Below, piece after piece: positions 44,164 to 53,775 of a stretch of 64,000 nt of DNA. Position 1 is the stretch's first letter. Every line of letters begins with the position of its first letter. The notes under the pieces were generated by a model. It ran no database searches, was not told the DNA's origin, and was given only the letters and a program-made list of their open reading frames with translations. The position numbers and the translations under genes are program-made. The stretch comes from Pantoea sp. Ap-967 (GTDB taxonomy: Bacteria > Pseudomonadota > Gammaproteobacteria > Pseudomonadales > Pseudomonadaceae), in contig NZ_VWXK01000004.1 of NCBI RefSeq assembly GCF_011752565.1, positions 214,342-278,341 on the forward strand. The letters run 5' to 3'.

Positions 44164-44904
44164 CTAACGCGGTTCCAACCACACCAACGAGGCAAAGCGC
44201 CCACCCTGCGGCGTACGGCGGTAGGAGAAGAACCGCTCATCGCTTACCGTACACAAGCCCCCGCCATATACGGCCGTCACCCCACGCGCCGCCAGGCGAA
44301 TGCGGGCCAGCTCATAAATGTCGGCCATCAGTTTGCCCGGCCGCTCACCCTCGACGAACGCCCGGGCCGCTTCAGGGTGCACCGCGGTAAAGGCCTCGCG
44401 CACTTCCAGCCCCACCTCGAATGCTGCCGGGCCAATGGCCGGCCCCAACCACACCAGCACCTCTTCAGGCGCCAGGGCCAGGCGGTCGAGGGTGGCCTCC
44501 AGCACGCCACCGGCCAGCCCGCGCCAGCCGGCATGGGCGGCGGCCACGCGGGTGCCGGCGCGGTCGCAGAACAGCGCGGGCAGGCAGTCGGCGGTCATCA
44601 CCGCACAGGCGATACCCGGCTGGCTGGTCCAGCTGGCGTCGGCCTCGGCCACCACGGCCGGGTTGGCATCGGCCACGACCTGCCCATGCACCTGCTTGAG
44701 CCAGGCGGGCTGGATGGCGAATTCTTCGCTCAGGCGGCGGCGGTTCTCGGCGACCGCCAGCGGGGCATCGCCCACGTGGTCACCGAGGTTGAAGCTGGCG
44801 AAGGGCGCCAGGCTGACGCCGCCTTCGCGGGTGGTGACGCAGGCGCGGACCGAGGCCGGGGCAGGCCAATCGGGGAACAGCAGCGACTGCGTCAGGCCAC
44901 TCAT
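44164..44904 (-). CDS. pgeF: PgeF/YfiH-type multicopper-like protein (laccase domain)
   Basis: 246 residues with the family motifs [20 protein letters not shown] (metal-binding Cys) and [13 protein letters not shown] (His). Members edit peptidoglycan precursors or cleave purine nucleosides. The start overlaps the rluD stop (ATGA), and this pair is conserved downstream of bamD's divergent partner in pseudomonads. Confidence 0.93.
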   Translation of the reverse strand: MSGLTQSLLFPDWPAPASVRACVTTREGGVSLAPFASFNLGDHVGDAPLAVAENRRRLSEEFAIQPAWLKQVHGQVVADANPAVVAEADASWTSQPGIACAVMTADCLPALFCDRAGTRVAAAHAGWRGLAGGVLEATLDRLALAPEEVLVWLGPAIGPAAFEVGLEVREAFTAVHPEAARAFVEGERPGKLMADIYELARIRLAARGVTAVYGGGLCTVSDERFFSYRRTPQGGRFASLVWLEPR

Positions 44905-45863
44905 CCGATAAAGCTCTCGCGGTCCTGGTTGAGCAGCGACAGCAACCAGACGAAGTCATCCGGCAGCGGCGATTCCCATTTCATCTTCTCACCGGTGATC
45001 GGATGCACCAGGGCGAGGAACCGCGCATGCAGCGCCTGGCGCGGGAAGGTCTTCACCGCCTCTACCATGGTTGGGCTGGCTGCCGGCGGAATGCGGAAAC
45101 GCACGCCGTACGTCTGGTCGCCGACCAGCGGATAACCGACATGCGCCATGTGCACGCGGATCTGGTGGGTACGCCCGGTTTCCAGCTTGACCCGCACATG
45201 GGTGTGCGAGCGGAAGCGCTTGAGTACCCGGTAGTGGCTGACCGCTGGCTTGCCGCCGTCTGTCACGGCCATGCGCTGACGCAGGCCACCGTGACGGCCG
45301 ATCGGGGCATCGATCTTGCCGCCGGCGATCACCACGCCAACCACGATGCACTCGTAGATGCGGCTGACAGTACGGCTTTGCAACTGCTCGACCAGCTTGG
45401 TCTGCGCCTGCAGCGTCTTGGCCACCACCATCAGACCGGTGGTGTCCTTGTCCAGGCGGTGCACGATACCGGCGCGTGGCACGTTGACGATGTCCGGCAC
45501 ATGGTGGAGCAGCGCGTTGAGCAAGGTACCGCTGGCATGCCCGGCGGCCGGGTGAACCACCAGCCCGGCGGGCTTGTTGATCACCAGGATGTGCTCGTCC
45601 TCGTAGACGATATCCAGTTCGATGTCTTCGGCAATCCACTCGCCCTGGGCCTCTTGCTCGGCCTCCAGGACAAGCAGGGAGCCACCATGGACGGGATCGC
45701 GTGGTCTGACGACCGCACCATCGACCGTCAGGCGGCCCTCTTTGATCCACGAAGTAAGCCGCGAACGCGAATACTCAGCGAACAATTGGGCGGCGACCTG
45801 GTCGAGGCGTTGGCCGCCCAGTTCGGACGGGACCTCTGCGCTAAGTTGAATGATCTCGGACAT
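44901..45863 (-). CDS. rluD: 23S rRNA pseudouridine synthase RluD
   Basis: Start at 45863 ([20 protein letters not shown]) gives 320 residues, the usual length; the frame extends far upstream in antisense to bamD, which is not coding. An S4 RNA-binding domain ([17 protein letters not shown]) is followed by the catalytic motif [10 protein letters not shown] with Asp and later the C-terminal [20 protein letters not shown]. It modifies helix 69 of 23S rRNA. It is divergent from bamD with about 147 bases between starts. Confidence 0.97.
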   Translation of the reverse strand: MSEIIQLSAEVPSELGGQRLDQVAAQLFAEYSRSRLTSWIKEGRLTVDGAVVRPRDPVHGGSLLVLEAEQEAQGEWIAEDIELDIVYEDEHILVINKPAGLVVHPAAGHASGTLLNALLHHVPDIVNVPRAGIVHRLDKDTTGLMVVAKTLQAQTKLVEQLQSRTVSRIYECIVVGVVIAGGKIDAPIGRHGGLRQRMAVTDGGKPAVSHYRVLKRFRSHTHVRVKLETGRTHQIRVHMAHVGYPLVGDQTYGVRFRIPPAASPTMVEAVKTFPRQALHARFLALVHPITGEKMKWESPLPDDFVWLLSLLNQDRESFIG

Positions 45864-46010
45864 GCTCGATTCGGCGGGCGCACAGCCTTTGGTTTCGGCT
45901 GCGAGCTTGTGGTTAAATACGGCTTCTTTTGTCCCGGGGTTGGCCGGGGCGCTCATCATAACAGGACGGCACCGCCCAAGACAGCGGCCGTCAAAGGGAC
46001 GCAAGCCGCC

Positions 46011-47030
46011 ATGCAAGTGAAACACCTGCTGCTGATCGCTATCCTCGGGCTTACCGCGGCCTGTTCCTCTAACAAGGAAGTCATTGACGAGAACCTCAGT
46101 GAGGCCGAGCTGTATCAACAGGCTCAGTCCGATCTGGACAACTCCAGCTACACCAGCGCGGTGAACAAGCTCAAGGCCCTGGAGTCGCGCTACCCGTTCG
46201 GCCGCTACGCCGACCAGGCGCAGCTCGAACTGATCTACGCCAACTACAAGAACTCCGAGCCCGAGGCTGCCAAATCGGCTGCCGAGCGCTTCATCCGCCT
46301 GCACCCGCAGCACCCGAACGTCGACTACGCCTACTACCTCAAGGGCCTGACCTCGTTCGACCAGGATCGCGGCCTGCTGGCGCGCTTCCTGCCGCTGGAC
46401 ATGACCAAGCGTGACCCGGGCGCGGCGCGTGACTCGTACAACGAATTCGCCCAGCTGACCAGCCGCTTCCCCAACAGCCGCTACGCGCCAGACGCCAAGC
46501 AGCGCATGATCTACCTGCGCAACCTGCTGGCCTCCTACGAAATCCACGTAGCCGACTACTACCTGAGCCGTCAGGCCTACGTGGCTGCCGCCAACCGTGG
46601 CCGCTACGTGGTCGAGAACTTCCAGGAAACCCCATCGGTCGGCGATGGCCTGGCCGTGATGGTCGAGTCGTACCAGAAAATGCACCTGGACGAGCTGGCC
46701 GCCACCAGCCTGGAAACCCTCAAACTCAACTACCCGGACCACCCAAGCCTGGTCGATGGCCAGTTCCAGCCCAAGCAGACCGAGTCTGATGGCCGCGGCT
46801 GGCTGTCCAAGGCAACCCTGGGCCTGATCGAAACCGAAACCCCGCTGCCGCCGGGCGAAACCCGCGCCAACCAGGACGTGGTCAAGCAGTTCCAGGACGC
46901 CCGCGACGAAATGCCGCAAGAGCTGCTGCCCAAGGACGAGAACGGCGACCCGATCGTGCCGGCCGGGCCGAAGGAAGCCGAGAAAGACCGTTCCTGGTTC
47001 AGCTACATGACCTTTGGCCTGTTCGACTGA
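46011..47030 (+). CDS. bamD: Outer-membrane assembly lipoprotein BamD
   Basis: [18 protein letters not shown] is a lipoprotein signal with lipobox TAAC. The body consists of TPR-type repeats ([20 protein letters not shown], later [20 protein letters not shown]), the essential partner of BamA in beta-barrel assembly. At 339 residues it has the longer C-terminal tail found in pseudomonads. A strong terminator follows. Confidence 0.97.
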   Translation: MQVKHLLLIAILGLTAACSSNKEVIDENLSEAELYQQAQSDLDNSSYTSAVNKLKALESRYPFGRYADQAQLELIYANYKNSEPEAAKSAAERFIRLHPQHPNVDYAYYLKGLTSFDQDRGLLARFLPLDMTKRDPGAARDSYNEFAQLTSRFPNSRYAPDAKQRMIYLRNLLASYEIHVADYYLSRQAYVAAANRGRYVVENFQETPSVGDGLAVMVESYQKMHLDELAATSLETLKLNYPDHPSLVDGQFQPKQTESDGRGWLSKATLGLIETETPLPPGETRANQDVVKQFQDARDEMPQELLPKDENGDPIVPAGPKEAEKDRSWFSYMTFGLFD

Positions 47031-47045
47031 TGACAGGCGCATGAG

Positions 47046-47078
47046 AAAGGGAGGCCAGAGGCCTCCCTTTTTTTTTGG
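47046..47078 (+). terminator. Rho-independent terminator of bamD
   Basis: AAAGGGAGGCC (47046-47056), loop AGA, GGCCTCCCTTT (47060-47070), then eight more T. Confidence 0.95.
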
Positions 47079-47124
47079 CCGCGCCCTAGACTGTCGGCTT
47101 TCTTCCACCGACAAGCTGGTCACC

Positions 47125-47355
47125 ATGATTCGCCTACTTTTCTGGGTCGCCCTGATCGCCGCCGCGTTCTGGCTGTGGCGCAAATTCAACGCCAGCCAGC
47201 AGCCGCCCGCCGAGCCCAAGCTCGACGCCCCGCTGAAGATGGTGCGCTGCGCCCACTGCGGCGTGCACCTGCCCGACGACCGGGCGCTGCAGCAAGGTAG
47301 CGAATGGTATTGCAGCCAGGCGCATTTGCAGCAGGGGCCCGGCCGGTCGGCGTAA
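47125..47355 (+). CDS. PP0621 family small zinc-ribbon membrane protein (76 aa)
   Basis: MIRLLFWVALIAAAFWLWRK is a single membrane anchor, followed by a linker and a treble-clef-like CAHCGVHLP...WYCSQAH motif with Cys/His ligands. Pseudomonad family of unknown function, named after P. putida PP0621. It follows bamD directly. Confidence 0.88.
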   Translation: MIRLLFWVALIAAAFWLWRKFNASQQPPAEPKLDAPLKMVRCAHCGVHLPDDRALQQGSEWYCSQAHLQQGPGRSA

Positions 47356-47383
47356 CTCCTCGCCCTTTGAATCGGGTGGAAGA

Positions 47384-47692
47384 TCAATCATCGTAGTGGT
47401 ATCGGCACTGCAAGATGGTCATCTGCCCGGCTTCGAACAGGTACACCAACCGATGCTCGCGGGTAATGCGACGAGACCAGAAGCCTGAAAGATCACCTTT
47501 GAGGGGCTCCGGCTTGCCTGTGCCTTTGAACGGTGTACCCAGGCACTCCCGAATCAGCCTATTGATCACGGCAAACACATCAGTGTCAGCATCCCTCCAG
47601 TGACAATAGTCTTCCCAGCCCTCCGAAGTGAACGCAACACTGATCGAATTGCGAGCTTCAGTCTTGTTCCGTTGCTTTGACTTCGTGTTCAT
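47384..47692 (-). CDS. yoeB: YoeB-type ribosome-dependent mRNA interferase (102 aa)
   Basis: The RelE-fold toxin ends with the family signature SGFWSRRITREHRLVYLF and RYHYDD; Arg, His and Tyr of the active site are present. It begins inside the 3' end of the antitoxin gene (35-base overlap), the usual coupled arrangement. The N-terminal extension (MNTKSKQRNKTEARN) is longer than in E. coli YoeB (84 aa). It cleaves mRNA at the ribosome when freed from YefM. Confidence 0.93.
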   Translation of the reverse strand: MNTKSKQRNKTEARNSISVAFTSEGWEDYCHWRDADTDVFAVINRLIRECLGTPFKGTGKPEPLKGDLSGFWSRRITREHRLVYLFEAGQMTILQCRYHYDD

Positions 47693-47942
47693 CGATGGAC
47701 AGCTCATGAGAAGCAGCTTTTCCCGACCGCAACTGATCAATGGATGCGCGCAAGCGCTTGGCATTGGCTGATGAACCCAGCAGATACAGGGTTTCCTGCA
47801 TGCCGTTGTAGTCCTCAAGGGAGATCATGACAACCGGCTCTCCGCGCTGGCGAGTGATGATCGCAGGTTCGTGATCCCGACAAACATCGTCCATTGTCTG
47901 CTTCAGGTCGGCGCGAGCCTGGCTAAAAGTCAGTACATGCAT
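47658..47942 (-). CDS. yefM: YefM-type antitoxin (94 aa)
   Basis: Start MHVLTFSQARADLKQTMDDV at 47942 matches the Phd/YefM N-terminus; GAAGAAAT lies just upstream. The DNA-binding/dimerisation part (IITRQRGEPVVMISLEDYN) is followed by a flexible acidic C-terminus (ELSIDEHEVKA) that binds the toxin. It should repress its own operon. Confidence 0.93.
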   Translation of the reverse strand: MHVLTFSQARADLKQTMDDVCRDHEPAIITRQRGEPVVMISLEDYNGMQETLYLLGSSANAKRLRASIDQLRSGKAASHELSIDEHEVKATEQD

Positions 47943-48440
47943 TTCTTCAAATCCTTCCCAGGAAGGGCCTGGATCAGGTATCTCTTGGCCCACGCAGCAG
48001 GGCTGAATGAGCAATGGGCTTGCAGGTACGTGCCGACGGACTCAGCAGGGACCAACCAAAACATTGTACAAGCCTAGGTACAAACCTCAACTGCCCATGG
48101 TCGGGACACCTTGGGCACGCGAATCATAGATTGGGCTGCCTGCAAAGCGGTAGGTGCCAGCTTGCCATAGAGCTAGTAGGAAATGTCATCAACGACCCTC
48201 GCAGGGTAAGCCCACTCCTCCGGGCTGCGCTGTCGCGCAGGGAACACTGCCAGCAGGCGCACCGCCATTCCCTGTAGGAGCGAGCACAGCTCGCGATGGG
48301 CTGCAAAGCAGCCCCGGGTCATGAGCCGCGAAGCTGGAACCCTGGGGCCGCTGCGCGCCCCATCGCGAGCTACGCTCGCTCCTACCGCAGCGGCGCCGGC
48401 TTGGAGATTGCCAGGGCTGCGCTAGGAGCAGAACAAGCCC
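47943..48440. other. Intergenic region between yefM-yoeB and thiO
   Basis: About 500 bases with no gene. It holds the yefM upstream region and, at 48272-48386, a set of REP-like sequences (TGTAGGAGCGAGCACAGCTC at the left, GAGCTACGCTCGCTCCTAC at the right). I see no operator I can define. Confidence 0.5.
48272..48386. repeat. REP-type inverted pair
   Basis: GTAGGAGCGAGCACAGCTCG and, 90 bases on, CGCGAGCTACGCTCGCTCCT in inverted orientation, with smaller palindromes between. Lies downstream of thiO. Confidence 0.75.
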
Positions 48441-49538
48441 TCAGCCCAGACGACCTTCTGGCGCATACGGCGCCGGGTCGATGATTGGCTCGGCCCCGGT
48501 CAGCAGATCTGTCAACAATTGGCACGAGGCTGGCGCCAGCACCAGCCCATTGCGGTAGTGCCCGCAATTCAGCCACAACCCGCCATGCCCGGGCACTGGC
48601 CCGATGTAGGGAATGCCTTCGGGCGAGCCCGGCCGCAAGCCGGCCCAGTGTCCGACCACCTCGGCATCGGCAAGCGCCGGCAGCAGCTCGATGGCCGACG
48701 CCTTGAGGCTGGCCAGCGCGTCATCGGTCGGGGTCTTGTCGTAGCCGGCATGCTCCAACGTGCTACCCACCAGAATGTGCCCGTCGCGCCGAGGGATGGC
48801 ATAGCGCCCCTTGGCCAGCACCATGCTCGGCAGAAAGTCCTCGGCGCACTTGAACAGGATCATCTGGCCCTTCACCGGCTCCACCGGCAGCTCAAGGCCC
48901 AGGGTGCGCAACAGGTCGCCGCTCCAGGCACCGGCGCTGAGCACCACTTCATCGGCGGCCAACACGCCGTCGGCGGTCTGTACCCCAGCCACCCGGCCAT
49001 CCTGGTGAACGAAGCCGCTGACTGGGCAGTGCTCGCGCAAGGTCACGTTGGGCAGCGCCTGCAGCGCGGCCTTTAGCGACTTCACCAGCCGTGGGTTGCG
49101 CACGTTGGCCACACCGGCCATGTAGATAGCGCGCTTGAAGCCTGCCCCCATCACCGGAACGGCATCATAGGCCGCCGAGATATCCACGGCGCTCAGTGGC
49201 CGCTGCTGGCGAACCGCCCAGACCAGCGCCTCGGCTTCATCGTCCAGGTCGAGCCAGTACAGCCCGGTGGTGTGAACTTCCGGGTCGATTCCGGTGCTGG
49301 CGAACAGCCGCTCGCCCAGCTGTGGATAAAAATCCTGAGACCAGTGCGCCAGGGCGGTTACCGCCGGGCTGTAGCGCCAGGGGTACAACGGCGAGACGAT
49401 ACCCCCACCCGCCCACGACGACTCGCGGCCAACCTCGCCCTGATCGCACACCACCACCTGGCCGACCTTGGCCGCCAGGTTGAATGCGGTCAGCAGGCCA
49501 ATCACCCCGCCGCCGACCACCACTACTTGCTTGCTCAT
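48441..49538 (-). CDS. thiO: Glycine oxidase ThiO
   Basis: Start at 49538 (MSKQVVVVGGGVIGLLTAFN) shows the FAD-binding Rossmann motif; SSWAGGGIVSPLYPW, VLSAGAWSG and the C-terminal GHYRNGLVLAPASC are DAO-family landmarks. It oxidises glycine to the imine used for the thiazole of thiamine. 365 aa is normal. It lies next to the minor pilin genes, the same neighbourhood as in other P. putida genomes. Confidence 0.92.
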   Translation of the reverse strand: MSKQVVVVGGGVIGLLTAFNLAAKVGQVVVCDQGEVGRESSWAGGGIVSPLYPWRYSPAVTALAHWSQDFYPQLGERLFASTGIDPEVHTTGLYWLDLDDEAEALVWAVRQQRPLSAVDISAAYDAVPVMGAGFKRAIYMAGVANVRNPRLVKSLKAALQALPNVTLREHCPVSGFVHQDGRVAGVQTADGVLAADEVVLSAGAWSGDLLRTLGLELPVEPVKGQMILFKCAEDFLPSMVLAKGRYAIPRRDGHILVGSTLEHAGYDKTPTDDALASLKASAIELLPALADAEVVGHWAGLRPGSPEGIPYIGPVPGHGGLWLNCGHYRNGLVLAPASCQLLTDLLTGAEPIIDPAPYAPEGRLG

Positions 49539-49592
49539 CTGTCGATCCAACACCTGAAGTAAAACCGCGATGCACCGGGCATCATTGAACCT

Positions 49593-49982
49593 TCAGCTCC
49601 CCCAACAGCGCTCACTGCCTGGCACGGCATTCGGGTTACCCTGCACGCCGGCCTGGTCGAGCTGGAAATCGCCGCAACGATCATCGGCCATCAGCCCACC
49701 GGGCAAGCGCTGCGCGAGCAGCGTGAAGGTATCGCTGTCGCGCTGGGCGTGCAGGCGGTAGTGGCGGTTGGCAACGGGCAGTTGCAGCTCGCCCTCGGCG
49801 TACTGGCCGGTGCGCACGCGGTGGCGCTCCAGGCGCAGGGCAGCGTCGTGCAGCAGGCCGACCACTTCGCTGCGTGCGGCTCGCCTGAGCTGGTCGCTGT
49901 AACTGGGGTAGGCAATGGCTGCCAGAATGCCGGTCACGGCCACGACAATCAACAACTCGATCAGGCTCATTCCTTGTTGCAT
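49593..49982 (-). CDS. pilE: Minor type IV pilin PilE-like (129 aa)
   Basis: Leader MQQG then MSLIELLIVVAVTGILAAIA with Glu5, so PilD would process it. The globular part ends with a Cys pair (DRCGDFQLD and SERCWGS). It belongs to the PilE/T4P minor-pilin group that primes pilus assembly. It follows pilX with one base between genes. Confidence 0.88.
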   Translation of the reverse strand: MQQGMSLIELLIVVAVTGILAAIAYPSYSDQLRRAARSEVVGLLHDAALRLERHRVRTGQYAEGELQLPVANRHYRLHAQRDSDTFTLLAQRLPGGLMADDRCGDFQLDQAGVQGNPNAVPGSERCWGS

Positions 49983-49983
49983 A

Positions 49984-50457
49984 TCAGTCTTCCTTCAGTC
50001 TTTGCCGCCAGAGGATGCGCCGCGGTGCCTGTGCTTGAGCGGTCGGCACGGCGTAGACGGCCTCCAGCACCTGCCTGGCGGCCTGTTGCCGGCTGACCGC
50101 CGTTACTCGGTACAAGGTGACCTGCTCAGCCTCGGGCATATGAATGGCATTGCTGGTTTCACCCAGGTTCTGCAACTGGAAGTAACCTGACGAGCTGGCC
50201 TGCCAGTGGCCATGAAGCTCATGCGGACGTGGCGGTGGCGGGCAGCCTTGGCACGCAGGAAGCGCCGCCTGGCGCAGCGCTGACAGGCCGGCCAGCAGCG
50301 TGCCTTCTGCTTCCTCGAAGGCCTGCAAGCCATCGCGCAGGGTTGCTGCCATGCGCATGTCCACCAGCGCATCACGCAGGGCCGACGCTGCGAGCAACCC
50401 CAGCAACAGGCTGAACACCAACGCCAGCACCAGCACCATGCCCCGCTGGCGCTTCAT
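49984..50457 (-). CDS. pilX: Minor pilin PilX-like (157 aa)
   Basis: MKRQRGMVLVLALVFSLLLG has the PilX-type leader and hydrophobic helix, without the Glu5 of other pilins, as is usual for PilX. The body has a Cys-rich CQGCPPPPRP stretch. It overlaps the pilW stop/start by four bases. Normally pilY1 lies between pilX and pilE; it is absent here. Confidence 0.82.
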   Translation of the reverse strand: MKRQRGMVLVLALVFSLLLGLLAASALRDALVDMRMAATLRDGLQAFEEAEGTLLAGLSALRQAALPACQGCPPPPRPHELHGHWQASSSGYFQLQNLGETSNAIHMPEAEQVTLYRVTAVSRQQAARQVLEAVYAVPTAQAQAPRRILWRQRLKED

Positions 50458-51104
50458 GGCCCGGCTACCGGATTGCGCAGCGCCACGCTCAGCCCATGCT
50501 GCTGCTCCAGTTGCAGTACCGGTTCGTACAACGTCAGGTGCAGGTCTATCCGCTGCCCTTGCGGCGTGTTCACCAGCGCCACCTGAAACGTGCGCACGTG
50601 CTCGGCCAGCCCCTGGGGCCGCCCACGGCGGCTGAACATCAGCGAAGTACCGTTCAGGTAGTAGCGATACCGGCTGATGGGGATGGCCATGAAGCCGTCC
50701 GGGTTCGCTTGGCGTCCGGGGTATAGGGTGGCCCGGTCATGGCAGTCGGTCAGCAAGGTCCAGTCTGGCGCCCCGGTATGGCCAGGCAACTCGGCCACGA
50801 TCAGGTTGAGGCTCGACGGGCCGACTTCCACCGGCTGTTCGAAAGCCTGCCGGGCAGCCGCAGCTTCAAACTCGATGGCGTCCAGCCGCAGGCAGCCGAA
50901 AATGCCGGCCTGGCGGATGTCCCGGGCCATGCGCAACAGCGCCAGGCGGGCATCGTCCTGCAGGCGCAGCGCGGCGCCTTGCAGGTGCCAGCTTCGGTGA
51001 GCCGAAATCAGCAGTTGCCCTGCCCCTGCCAGCACCATCACGCCAATCGCCAGCGCCAGCGTGGCCTCCAGCAAACTGAACCCGCCCTGCCCTCGCCGGC
51101 TCAA
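50454..51104 (-). CDS. pilW: Minor pilin PilW-like (216 aa)
   Basis: Leader MSRRGQGG then FSLLEATLALAIGVMVLAGA with Glu5. The length is on the short side for PilW (commonly 270 or more). It contains a Cys pair (IFGCLRLD and LTDCHDR). It overlaps pilV by four bases at its start and pilX at its end. Confidence 0.85.
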   Translation of the reverse strand: MSRRGQGGFSLLEATLALAIGVMVLAGAGQLLISAHRSWHLQGAALRLQDDARLALLRMARDIRQAGIFGCLRLDAIEFEAAAARQAFEQPVEVGPSSLNLIVAELPGHTGAPDWTLLTDCHDRATLYPGRQANPDGFMAIPISRYRYYLNGTSLMFSRRGRPQGLAEHVRTFQVALVNTPQGQRIDLHLTLYEPVLQLEQQHGLSVALRNPVAGP

Positions 51105-51280
51105 CGGCGCAGTTCCTGCTCACTGTGCAAAGCCAGCGCCGCAGCGCCGTCACGCCGCGCCTCGTCCGTGGCCTGCAATGCCTTCAACTGCAAACCCGCG
51201 GCAGCAAACATGCCGACGGCCACTACCAGGCCGGCCAGCAACACCTCGATCAGCGTCATACCTTGCTGTTTTTCGTGCAT
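51101..51280 (-). CDS. pilV: Minor pilin PilV-like, truncated (59 aa)
   Basis: Start at 51280: MHEKQQG then MTLIEVLLAGLVVAVGMFAA, a good pilin N-terminus with Glu5. The frame ends after HSEQELRR at 59 residues, whereas PilV proteins are usually about 160-190. The stop overlaps the pilW start (ATGA), so the truncation is clean and translation remains coupled. Either the globular part was deleted or this species uses a short form. Confidence 0.75.
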   Translation of the reverse strand: MHEKQQGMTLIEVLLAGLVVAVGMFAAAGLQLKALQATDEARRDGAAALALHSEQELRR

Positions 51281-51389
51281 CCATGCACCTCCTGCGACGT
51301 TTCCTGCAAATAACTTGAACGTGGGCGACTGGACCTCGTGTCCAACGTCGGTGAAGCTCAAGCCAAGCACGTCCAGGGAGGGATGCCCA

Positions 51390-51866
51390 GTGAAGCAACG
51401 CGGTGTAACACTGATACAAACGATGTTTGCCCTGGCCTTGGCCGCCTTGCTGACGCAGCTTGGCATGCCGGCCTACGCCCGCTTGAGCGATGACCTACAC
51501 CGAGCGGCGGCAGCCCGCGACCTGGCCCAGGCACTGCGCAGTGCGCGCAGCCATGCCGTGCTGCAAGGTCAGCCCGTGCAGGTGCAACCGCTTGAAATGG
51601 ATTGGGGCAGGGGCTGGCGCGTGGTGCTGGAAAGCAACCAGCAGGTACTGCGTGAGCACCGGCTGTCACGGCCATTGAACATCGCGAAAAATGCAGGCAT
51701 GCAACTCAGGTTCAGCGCACAGGGCGTGCCGCTGGGACAGGGCGATGGCTTTACCGGCACGACGCTGCAGGTTTGCGATAGCCCGTACTACGTGGTGCTG
51801 TCGAGCAGCGGCAGGGTCAGCCTGCGCACGGGAGATCGCAACGACCTTCCGTGCACAGGCACCTGA
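51390..51866 (+). CDS. FimT/GspH-type pseudopilin (158 aa)
   Basis: GTG 51390 with GGGAGGGA upstream. The leader VKQRG is followed by VTLIQTMFALALAALLTQLG: the residue at position 5 of the mature protein is Gln, where nearly all pilins have Glu. The body (LAQALRSARSHAVLQGQPVQ and a C-terminal Cys pair VCDSP/LPCTGT) matches the GspH/FimT family, which in other bacteria takes part in DNA uptake. It is divergent from the pilV-pilW-pilX-pilE operon. Confidence 0.82.
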   Translation: MKQRGVTLIQTMFALALAALLTQLGMPAYARLSDDLHRAAAARDLAQALRSARSHAVLQGQPVQVQPLEMDWGRGWRVVLESNQQVLREHRLSRPLNIAKNAGMQLRFSAQGVPLGQGDGFTGTTLQVCDSPYYVVLSSSGRVSLRTGDRNDLPCTGT

Positions 51867-51867
51867 A

Positions 51868-52815
51868 TCAGATCAGCGAGCGAACCCGCAGCTCCTTGGG
51901 CATGGAGAACGTGATGTTCTCCGGGCGCCCGTCCAGCTCTTCGGCGCCAGTGGCGCCCCAGGCGCGGAGCTGCTCGATCACGCCACGTACCAGCACCTCT
52001 GGCGCCGAAGCACCGGCGGTGATGCCAACGCGCTCGGCCCGGTCGAACCAGCCGCGCTGCAGGTCTTCGGCACCGTCGATCAGGTACGCCGGGGTGCCCA
52101 TGCGCTCGGCCAGCTCGCGCAGGCGGTTGGAGTTGGAGCTGTTCGGGCTGCCGACTACCAGCACCACCTCGCACTCACCAGCCAGTTGCTTGACGGCGTC
52201 CTGGCGGTTTTGCGTGGCGTAGCAGATGTCGTCCTTGCGCGGGCCGCCGATGTTCGGGAAGCGCGCGCGCAGGGCATCGATGACCCGGCTGGTGTCATCC
52301 ATCGACAGCGTGGTCTGGGTGACGAAGGCCAGGTGGTCGGGGTCGTTCACCTGCAGCTGGGCAACATCGTCCTCGTCCTCGACAAGGTAGATGGCGCCGC
52401 CGTTGCTGGCGTCGTACTGGCCCATGGTGCCTTCGACTTCCGGGTGCCCTTCGTGGCCGATAAGGATGGTTTCACGGCCATCGCGGCTGTACTTGGCCAC
52501 TTCGATGTGCACCTTGGTGACCAGCGGGCAGGTCGCGTCGAACACCTTCAGGCCGCGGCCGGCGGCTTCCTGGCGCACGGCCTGGGAAACGCCATGGGCG
52601 CTGAAGATGACGATGACATCATCCGGCACCTGATCCAGCTCTTCGACGAAGATGGCGCCACGGTTGCGCAGGTCTTCGACCACGAACTTGTTGTGCACCA
52701 CTTCGTGACGCACGTAGATCGGCGGGCCGAAGACTTCCAGCGCACGGTTGACGATCTCGATCGCCCGGTCGACCCCTGCGCAGAAGCCGCGAGGGTTGGC
52801 GAGTTTGATTTGCAT
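51868..52815 (-). CDS. ispH: HMBPP reductase (last step of the MEP isoprenoid pathway)
   Basis: 315 residues with the three cysteines for the iron-sulfur cluster ([32 protein letters not shown] region with the preceding CEVVL). Family motifs HGVSQAV and [10 protein letters not shown] are present. It makes IPP and DMAPP. It ends two bases from the convergent fimT gene and belongs to the operon ribF-ileS-lspA-fkpB-ispH. Confidence 0.97.
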   Translation of the reverse strand: MQIKLANPRGFCAGVDRAIEIVNRALEVFGPPIYVRHEVVHNKFVVEDLRNRGAIFVEELDQVPDDVIVIFSAHGVSQAVRQEAAGRGLKVFDATCPLVTKVHIEVAKYSRDGRETILIGHEGHPEVEGTMGQYDASNGGAIYLVEDEDDVAQLQVNDPDHLAFVTQTTLSMDDTSRVIDALRARFPNIGGPRKDDICYATQNRQDAVKQLAGECEVVLVVGSPNSSNSNRLRELAERMGTPAYLIDGAEDLQRGWFDRAERVGITAGASAPEVLVRGVIEQLRAWGATGAEELDGRPENITFSMPKELRVRSLI

Positions 52816-52829
52816 GCTCGGCTCCAGGC

Positions 52830-53267
52830 TTACAGGGCCTTCACCTCGAGGATCTCCACCTCGAAGGTCAGGGTCTTGCCAGCCAGTGGGTGGTTGAAGT
52901 CGATGGTCACCTGCGCGTCATCGAACGCTTTGACCACACCCGGCAATTCGGTGTTGGCGGCGTCGTTGAAGATGATCAGCAGCCCGTCGGACAATTCCAT
53001 GCCCTCGAACTGGGACCGCGGCATCACCTGCACGTTCTGTGGGTTGGGCTGGCCGAAGGCGTTCTCCGGCTCGACCACCACGGTGCGCTTGTCGCCGGCC
53101 TTGAAGCCGAACAACGCGGCCTCGAAACCTGGCAGCAGGTTGCCGTCACCGACCTTGAAGGTGGCCGGGGCCTTGTCGAAGGTACTGTCGACGGTATCGC
53201 CGTTTTCCAGGTGCAGCGCGAAGTGCAGGGTGACTTCGGTGTTCTGGCCGATGCGGGTGTCAGTCAT
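52830..53267 (-). CDS. fkpB: FKBP-type peptidyl-prolyl isomerase, SlpA/FkpB type
   Basis: 145 residues. [20 protein letters not shown] and [20 protein letters not shown] are typical of SlpA-type FKBPs with the inserted chaperone domain ([18 protein letters not shown]). It overlaps lspA by eight bases and is 14 bases from ispH. Confidence 0.95.
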   Translation of the reverse strand: MTDTRIGQNTEVTLHFALHLENGDTVDSTFDKAPATFKVGDGNLLPGFEAALFGFKAGDKRTVVVEPENAFGQPNPQNVQVMPRSQFEGMELSDGLLIIFNDAANTELPGVVKAFDDAQVTIDFNHPLAGKTLTFEVEILEVKAL

Positions 53268-53775
53268 GGACCGGATCCTCGGACTTCTTGCTCTTGAACA
53301 TATCCAGCGCCAGCATCACCGCGCCAACGGTGATGGCGCTGTCGGCCAGGTTGAAGGCCGGGAAATAATGGCGGTTCTGCCAGTGCACCAGGATGAAGTC
53401 GACCACGTGGCCGAGCACGATGCGGTCGTACAGGTTGCCGATCGCACCGCCCAGCACCAGCGCCAGCGCCACGGCCAGCCAGGTTTCGCCGCGCCCCAGG
53501 CGCTTGAGCCAGACCACCAGCACGGCACTGACCACCACGGCGATCAGGGCGAACAGCCAGCGCTGCCAGCCCCCGCCTTCGGCCAGGAAGCTGAAGGCGG
53601 CGCCGGTGTTGTAGGCCAGGGTCCAGCTGAAGTAGTCGGGAATCACCACGATCTGCTGGTACATGGTCAGCGCATTGTTGAAGTACAGCTTGCTGGCCTG
53701 GTCGAGGACCAGGACCAGCAAGCTCAGCCACAACCACGCCATGCGCCCGAAGCGCCCCGCCGCAGGGTTAGGCAT
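53260..53775 (-). CDS. lspA: Lipoprotein signal peptidase
   Basis: Start at 53775 ([20 protein letters not shown]) overlaps the ileS end by eight bases. Four membrane helices and the catalytic aspartates in [16 protein letters not shown] and [11 protein letters not shown] identify LspA, which cleaves lipoprotein signal peptides such as those of BamD and the TolC-like protein in this window. Confidence 0.96.
   Translation of the reverse strand: MPNPAAGRFGRMAWLWLSLLVLVLDQASKLYFNNALTMYQQIVVIPDYFSWTLAYNTGAAFSFLAEGGGWQRWLFALIAVVVSAVLVVWLKRLGRGETWLAVALALVLGGAIGNLYDRIVLGHVVDFILVHWQNRHYFPAFNLADSAITVGAVMLALDMFKSKKSEDPVHD

Noticed and set aside
45003..46010. Plus-strand extension upstream of bamD
   Set aside because: It is antisense to rluD; the lipoprotein signal at 46011 is the clear start.
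44901..47387. An 828-codon minus-strand frame extending rluD upstream through bamD
   Set aside because: The part beyond 45863 is antisense to bamD; RluD proteins begin at MSEIIQL and are about 320 residues.
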